DNA from: Anopheles merus
Lineage: Eukaryota; Arthropoda; Insecta; Diptera; Culicidae
Length of the DNA: 64,000 bases
Reading direction: 5' to 3'
NCBI RefSeq assembly: GCF_017562075.2
Contig: NC_054083.1
Coordinates: 30,351,558 to 30,415,557, forward strand
Shown here: positions 62,200-64,000 of the stretch, one piece after another
Numbering within the stretch: the first letter of the stretch is position 1
Layout of the letters: each line of letters starts with the position of its first letter
Made by a program: the position numbers and the translations under genes
Notes under the pieces: model-generated
What the model was told of the DNA's origin: nothing
What the model saw: only the letters and a program-made list of their open reading frames with translations
The model's database searches: none

Positions 62200-62282
<83 letters not shown>
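61808..62282 (+). repeat. Very long interrupted (GT)n tract
   Basis: About 475 bp of almost pure GT. It is interrupted only by single-base slips: roughly 13 GG junctions (a missing T) and two TT junctions (a missing G), which shift the phase of successive pure blocks. No other base occurs. All frames on both strands are open, producing Cys-Val and Thr-His strings of up to 325 codons that are not proteins. Such alternating purine-pyrimidine DNA can adopt Z-form. Confidence 0.97.
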
Positions 62283-62283
<1 letters not shown>

Positions 62284-63697
62284 ATACCATTTTTTTTCAC
62301 TGGACATCCGGACGCAATCCAAAAGGCGGCGCGCCAGGAAAAGGGACAGTAGTGTGGTCACGAACCGTGTACTCGCCGACGGGCCGGCCGGCGGTTCGCT
62401 CCACCCGTAGACTGAGATTTCGCTGTCGGAATGTGTTTTATTTTTTATTAGATTTCATTTCCTTCCCTTTTTTGGCAAATTTTAAGTGTGCTCGCGTGTG
62501 CGGTCCGGACCCTGAGGCCCGTGGCTGCCGTGAATGATGCATGGTTGTGAGAGGGGGGGGGGGGCTACTGTAGCAGTAGGTTTGTCATGCGAAAGCAGCA
62601 TCATCCGTGCGACTCTGACGATGGCCATGAACCAATAATAATAGCAAAAGAAAAAGCAAAAAAAAAAACCGCACTCTCACAAAATAGAAATACTCTCACA
62701 CTCTTACGGACATTTCTCTTTTTTGTGTATGTGTGCTTGTGTGTTTTCCCCTTGCATGGGGTGTTGTTTTCCCACTTGTTTCATCCCATCAGTTGCTCAT
62801 CAGTTTACCGCTCAATGGCAAAAGTACATGCAAAAGAGTTGTTGATTTTTTTGGTCCGTTGTGTGTCGGTGAAGCCTTCCCTTACTTTTTGCGGCACAAT
62901 ATATATATATTGCTTTGGGTACCCTAAAAAGTCAAAATAAATGTTGCCCGTGTGTGTGTGTGTGTGTGTGTGTTTGAATATATCTGTGTGGACTTTAGAT
63001 AATTGTGTGTGATAGAGTGGTGCGGCGCGTGTGTGTGCGCGCTATTTGGCAATGGTTGATTCGCTTAGCTTCGCCGAACGCCGTCACACACGAAACACGC
63101 CGTCGACCAGACGGAACAGCTTAAATACTGGCCCCCACTACCCCAACTTTGTTTCTCACCCACCCTCCTCTCCACCAGACGACTGGTCGGCTGTGTTCGC
63201 TGCTTGTGGCGGTGGGCCCGTTAGACGGAAGTGTCGAAAATGTCCTCGGTTTGTCCGTGTCTGTCTCGCTGTCTGGCTGGCTGGTTAGCAGGCTGTCTGT
63301 CTGCCCTTCAAACTGTGACCGACCAGCACCACCAGATCATCGAGCAATGAGTTTTCGGTGGAAAGGGGTGAGTGTGTGTGTTGTTTGGTGGGTGGGTGGT
63401 TTGAGTGTTAGGTAATAAAAATCGAATGAATGAGTCTCGCGGCCCGTTGGCGGGCGGCCCCTCTTCTGCTACAGCTCCCTCCAAACTGTCTAGTTCCGTT
63501 TGTTGCGATGAAGTGTGCCTGTGCTGTACGTTGCGCTTATGCAGAGATCAAGCGAGACAAAAAGAGAGAAAAAGAGAGAGAGAGACAATTGCATTAGCGA
63601 GAAATTAATGAGTGCGATGATGGATCGATCGGTTCGGAGGAGTAGGCGTAAGATAATTGTCAAATATTGATGATGGAATAAATTATCTCCTGCTGTG
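62283..63697. other. Non-coding stretch after the GT tract
   Basis: No recognised gene. G run at about 62553-62564, A run near 62660, ATAT near 62901, GT at 62949-62972, and AG-rich sequence near 63560-63590. Short frames only. Confidence 0.5.
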
Positions 63698-63957
63698 TTA
63701 TGGGTGAAGGTCGAATCTTTTTGCGTTAATTGGTGTTTTAAAATCAGGAGATTTTTTCTTTGATTTAGTCTCAATTAATGTTTGATGTATCAAACGAGTT
63801 CCAGATCTGAACTGAATATTGATATGGATATCCTTAAGTTTTTCTTCAAATATGAGCTCTAATATCTCTTCGATTAAAATCCTTGAAATGCCTACAGATA
63901 ATTCCCAATTAAGCTCAATGGTTTTATGCTTTGTTGAAGTGCCATATTGGGATTTTG
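63698..63957 (-). CDS. Candidate terminal exon, product unknown
   Basis: On the minus strand a good acceptor (TTGTTTAACTCTTCTTTCAG) is followed from 63957 by an 86-codon frame ending at a TAA (63698-63700). The stretch is AT-rich, where such a frame is less expected by chance. The peptide is charged and helical-looking (ILIEEILELIFEEKLKDIHINIQFRS) with a Lys-rich end. No family is recognised. The preceding exon would lie past the window edge. Confidence 0.22.
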
Positions 63958-64000
63958 CTGAAAGAAGAGTTAAACAATAAGACACCTGCAGTGCTCATCC

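Noticed and set aside
61560..62537. Long frames of up to 325 codons on both strands (Cys-Val or Thr-His strings)
   Set aside because: They are the translation of the GT tract, which has no stop codon in any frame; not proteins.
1..64000. CRISPR arrays, rRNA, bacterial operons or integrons
   Set aside because: No regularly spaced repeats, no rRNA-like stretches and no closely packed genes; the window has the character of insect nuclear DNA.

Overview
This 64 kb window reads as insect nuclear DNA, most likely a mosquito and plausibly Anopheles. The points in favour are a Himar1-type mariner, a BEL/Pao-like LTR element, two copies of a tRNA-related SINE that resembles the Anopheles SINE200 family (matched from memory, no search run), abundant (GT)n, (GA)n and poly-C tracts, and AT-rich stretches alternating with GC-rich islands. 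I find no bacterial-style gene arrangement, rRNA, CRISPR array or convincing tRNA. No host protein-coding gene can be named with confidence. The window looks like intergenic and/or long intronic sequence with a few exon-like and promoter-like islands.

Mobile elements are the best supported content. (1) 6059-7274: a dead mariner on the minus strand, bounded by TA dinucleotides and inverted ends, with a frameshifted transposase whose third catalytic Asp reads Asn. (2) 17221-18105: a 5'-truncated non-LTR retrotransposon 3' end on the minus strand. It keeps the FADD reverse-transcriptase box, a GAA-rich tail and an imperfect target duplication. (3) 20628-23349: a compact LTR element on the minus strand with two 393-bp LTRs that read as identical, a 5-bp target duplication, a G-rich polypurine tract and one intact 517-codon ORF (PHD-type finger, coiled coil, Gln/His-rich tract), but no room for a pol gene. 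It looks like a recent, internally deleted, non-autonomous BEL/Pao-type element. (4) Two SINE copies, about 40905-41105 (minus) and 51955-52122 (plus). A perfect 18-bp palindrome lies shortly after the second.

Candidate host signals are weaker. A GAGA-motif-rich, GC-rich island at about 45.96-46.85 kb is followed by over 2 kb of UTR-like sequence ending in a good splice donor after 49083, which suggests a plus-strand promoter and 5' untranslated exon. Exon-like islands lie at 57952-58313 (strand ambiguous), 34150-34197 (a 48-nt microexon candidate, minus) and 63698-63957 (minus, next to the window edge). TATA-like core promoters are seen at 35455 and 31393.

The rest is anonymous non-coding DNA with simple repeats. 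The largest is a GT tract of about 475 bp at 61808-62282 broken by many single-base phase slips. Most long open frames in this part are artefacts of stop-free simple repeats or of GC-rich composition.
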